60,226 nt of DNA, taken from contig JAFRCS010000008.1 of the NCBI GenBank assembly GCA_017404265.1, positions 1-60,226 of the forward strand. Reading direction: 5' to 3'. The first letter of the stretch is position 1, and each line of letters opens with the position of its first letter. A model generated the notes under the pieces. The model was not told where the DNA came from, searched no databases, and saw only the letters and a list, made by a program, of their open reading frames with translations. Both the position numbers and the translations under genes were made by a program. Positions 60,168-60,226 of the stretch are shown here, one piece after another. The DNA is from Mogibacterium sp. (GTDB taxonomy: Bacteria; Bacillota; Clostridia; Peptostreptococcales; Anaerovoracaceae).

Positions 60168-60226
60168 ATGGCTAGGCCAAAAGGTGGAAAGAATAGAAAG
60201 TGGACAAATGAAGAACGCCTGAAATA
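60168..60226 (+). CDS. IS3-type transposase OrfA, N-terminal fragment (cut by window edge)
   Basis: ATG at 60168 after the strong ribosome site aaggaggtga. The 19 visible residues MARPKGGKNRKWTNEERLK are a common start of IS3-family OrfA helix-turn-helix proteins in Firmicutes. Everything after is outside the window, so intactness is unknown. Confidence 0.75.
   Translation, partial: MARPKGGKNRKWTNEERLK

Larger units (their letters stand above)
60093..60226 (+). mobile_element. Start of a second IS3-type insertion sequence
   Basis: The region from about 60093 holds a terminator-like hairpin, a ribosome site, and the start of a transposase gene cut by the window end. The exact outer terminal repeat is not visible. 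The transposase differs from the one at the left edge, so these are two different elements. Confidence 0.6.

Overview
The window is a dense, mostly housekeeping stretch of a low-complexity-free, roughly 50% GC bacterial chromosome with about 60 protein genes and two tRNAs, most of them on the minus strand. It looks like an anaerobic member of the Clostridia (Firmicutes). The reasons are a CIRCE operator before groESL, Rex, a 2-oxoacid:ferredoxin oxidoreductase, desulfoferrodoxin with a flavodiiron protein, a 2x[4Fe-4S] ferredoxin, a class 1B PyrD/PyrK pair, Sapep/PepV dipeptidase, PucR-type regulator and RqcH. The gene set resembles the Mogibacteriaceae/Anaerovoracaceae group, but that finer placement is a guess. 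Both window edges lie inside the 5' ends of two different IS3-type transposase genes, so the window is probably one whole contig broken at repeats.

Layout. 1-290: IS end and a long plus-strand hairpin. 292-2320: groES-groEL with CIRCE and a promoter. 2344-5440: 8-oxoguanine glycosylase, a P-loop/Asp23 fusion, ferredoxin (+), and an acpP-rex pair. 5441-10910: an FMN riboswitch followed by ribU-tsaE-tsaB-rimI-tsaD-ABC-F, a tightly overlapping operon linking riboflavin uptake with t6A tRNA modification. 10933-23201: a ten-gene minus operon (small membrane protein, metG, tatD, tilS, ftsH, pucR-like, coaX, dus, orphan amino-acid binding lipoprotein, pepV). 23286-28170: a possible metalloprotein, an ornithine cyclodeaminase-family gene and a vor/kor-type oxidoreductase operon headed by an unknown P-loop gene.

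28339-37323 is mostly plus strand: a GT4 glycosyltransferase, TSCPD protein, (minus) RarD and C_GCAxxG_C_C proteins, an ECF sigma factor with a membrane beta-propeller protein, rqcH, tRNA-Val, lspA and an rluD-type gene. 37418-49368 is minus again: DUF5684 and small membrane proteins, a pyrCKDFE operon ending in a YdcZ-type transporter and a nitrilase-family gene, and a MATE-ATPase fusion / CDF / hslO / PPOX / thiamine pyrophosphokinase operon. 49479-60037: a second GT4 enzyme, the oxygen-defence pair dfx-fprA divergent from an acetyltransferase, a LUD / NifX-SlyD fusion / ROK / acyl-ACP thioesterase operon, tRNA-Ala, pyridoxamine kinase and a DUF3048 lipoprotein.

No CRISPR array, prophage or obvious defence island was seen. 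No gene-free stretch exceeds 300 bases. The most unusual items are the 100-base hairpin next to groEL, the NifX-His/Cys-SlyD fusion protein, the MATE-RsbW-like fusion, the P-loop-Asp23 fusion, three genes that look leaderless with extended -10 promoters, a palindrome inside the groESL promoter spacer, a Rex-like palindrome near dfx, and tandem direct repeats before the pyridoxamine kinase gene.
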